A DNA stretch of 64,000 nucleotides from Sulfoacidibacillus thermotolerans (GTDB lineage Bacteria; Bacillota; Bacilli; Alicyclobacillales; SLC66). The notes beneath the pieces were generated by a model. It worked only from the letters and a program-made list of their open reading frames with translations, was not told the DNA's origin and ran no database searches. Positions 63,496 to 64,000 of the stretch are shown here, one piece after another. Numbering within the stretch: the first letter of the stretch is position 1; every line of letters starts with the position of its first letter. The stretch lies in NCBI RefSeq assembly GCF_003144315.1, contig NZ_MPDK01000002.1, positions 1-64,000 on the forward strand, in the 5' to 3' direction. The position numbers and the translations under genes are program-made.

Positions 63496-64000
63496 TTATT
63501 GAACATTGGAGTGAACTTTTGCACCAGCAATCAATTCAGAGACAGTTGCAAATTGAAATCCTTTTGCCCGTAGACCATCGATGATTGCAGGCAGTGCTAA
63601 GTGCGTCTGTTTACAAGTGTCACTCGCGTGCATTAAGATGATGTCGCCTGGAACGGCACGGGTGAGAACTCGTTGCTTGATTTGTTCTACACCAGGATTC
63701 ATCCAATCAAGGGAGTCTGTATGCCACTGAATGACCGTATATCCCATCTGATTGAGCACTTGAATGGTATGCTTGTTAAAGTCGCCATTTGGGGTACGAA
63801 TGAGCGTAGTTTTGATGCCAAGAACGTCTTTGATTGCCTGTTCGGATTTTTGCACCTGTTCGCGCACCCAACTATCGGTGTGTTCTGAGAAATTCTTGTG
63901 CATATGGCCGTGACTACCAATTTCAAAGCCCATTGCTTTTATCCGTTTTGCAATTTCCTGATGGTGAAGAACCCAAGGTCCTGACAAAAAGAACGTGGCT
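63496..64000 (-). CDS. pdaB: Polysaccharide deacetylase, PdaB-like (5' end cut off)
   Basis: Partial: the frame continues beyond the right edge (ATFFLSGPWV at the border). NodB-domain motifs: HGHMHKNF (metal His pair), RTPNGDFN, WHTDSLDW, and ILMHAS with the late His. Position after gerD matches pdaB of Bacillus, which is needed for spore cortex or long-lived spores. kbaA, usually between them, is absent. The N-terminal NodB motif TFDDG lies outside the window. Confidence 0.85.
   Translation of the reverse strand, partial: ATFFLSGPWVLHHQEIAKRIKAMGFEIGSHGHMHKNFSEHTDSWVREQVQKSEQAIKDVLGIKTTLIRTPNGDFNKHTIQVLNQMGYTVIQWHTDSLDWMNPGVEQIKQRVLTRAVPGDIILMHASDTCKQTHLALPAIIDGLRAKGFQFATVSELIAGAKVHSNVQ

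Overview
This is a core chromosomal window from an endospore-forming, low-to-medium GC Firmicute. The gene order is that of the Bacillales rrn-ctsR-clpC-rpoB-S10-spc-alpha super-cluster, and sporulation or germination genes (sigH, gerD, a pdaB-like deacetylase) lie in their usual places. Several features suggest an Alicyclobacillaceae-like lineage rather than Bacillus itself: rpsD lies between rpsK and rpoA, pssA sits inside the disA-yacL block, and lepB lies between tuf and rpsJ. That placement is inference from gene order and general sequence character; no database was consulted.

Layout. 1-5070: a complete 16S-23S-5S rRNA operon without spacer tRNAs, with both pre-rRNA processing stems visible. 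5072-5796: a HAD hydrolase gene interrupted by one in-frame amber codon. 5890-10874: the CtsR-controlled stress operon ctsR-mcsA-mcsB-clpC, with a textbook CtsR operator and a cluster of three DnaA-box matches between ctsR and mcsA. 10928-16639: radA, disA, pssA, yacL, ispD, ispF. 16649-21890: gltX, then a T-box-controlled cysE-cysS-mrnC-rlmB group. 22000-26343: sigH, rpmG, secE, nusG, rplK, rplA, rplJ, rplL, with structured leaders before rplK, rplA and rplJ. 26481-34537: a SAM methyltransferase, rpoB, rpoC. 34685-39420: L7Ae-like protein, rpsL, rpsG, fusA, tuf. 39618-40223: lepB. 40430-57444: the S10, spc and alpha operons through rpoA-rplQ, then truA, rplM, rpsI. 57617-58705: a SalA/Mrp-type ATPase. 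58917-62558: a TetR regulator, two membrane-fusion adaptors and a 14-helix-type MFS pump, which look like an insertion into an otherwise conserved order. 62618-64000 (minus strand): gerD and a partial polysaccharide deacetylase.

Most genes make or regulate the gene-expression machinery: rRNA, more than 30 ribosomal proteins, RNA polymerase subunits, translation factors, protein export (SecE, SecY, signal peptidase), rRNA modification and maturation (RlmB, Mini-III). The stress operon marks and degrades damaged proteins. Visible control elements are CtsR repression, a Cys T-box, an L10 leader, two L1-binding-site mimics in the rplK and rplA leaders that resemble the L1 stalk of the 23S gene in this same window, and a nested palindrome before the TetR gene. 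No CRISPR array, insertion sequence, prophage or tRNA gene was seen. I did not find a wholly new multi-gene system. The observations most worth following are the DnaA-box cluster, the duplicated L1-site leaders, the efflux cassette with two hairpin-less adaptors, and the nusG leader whose Shine-Dalgarno is separated from its start by a small hairpin.
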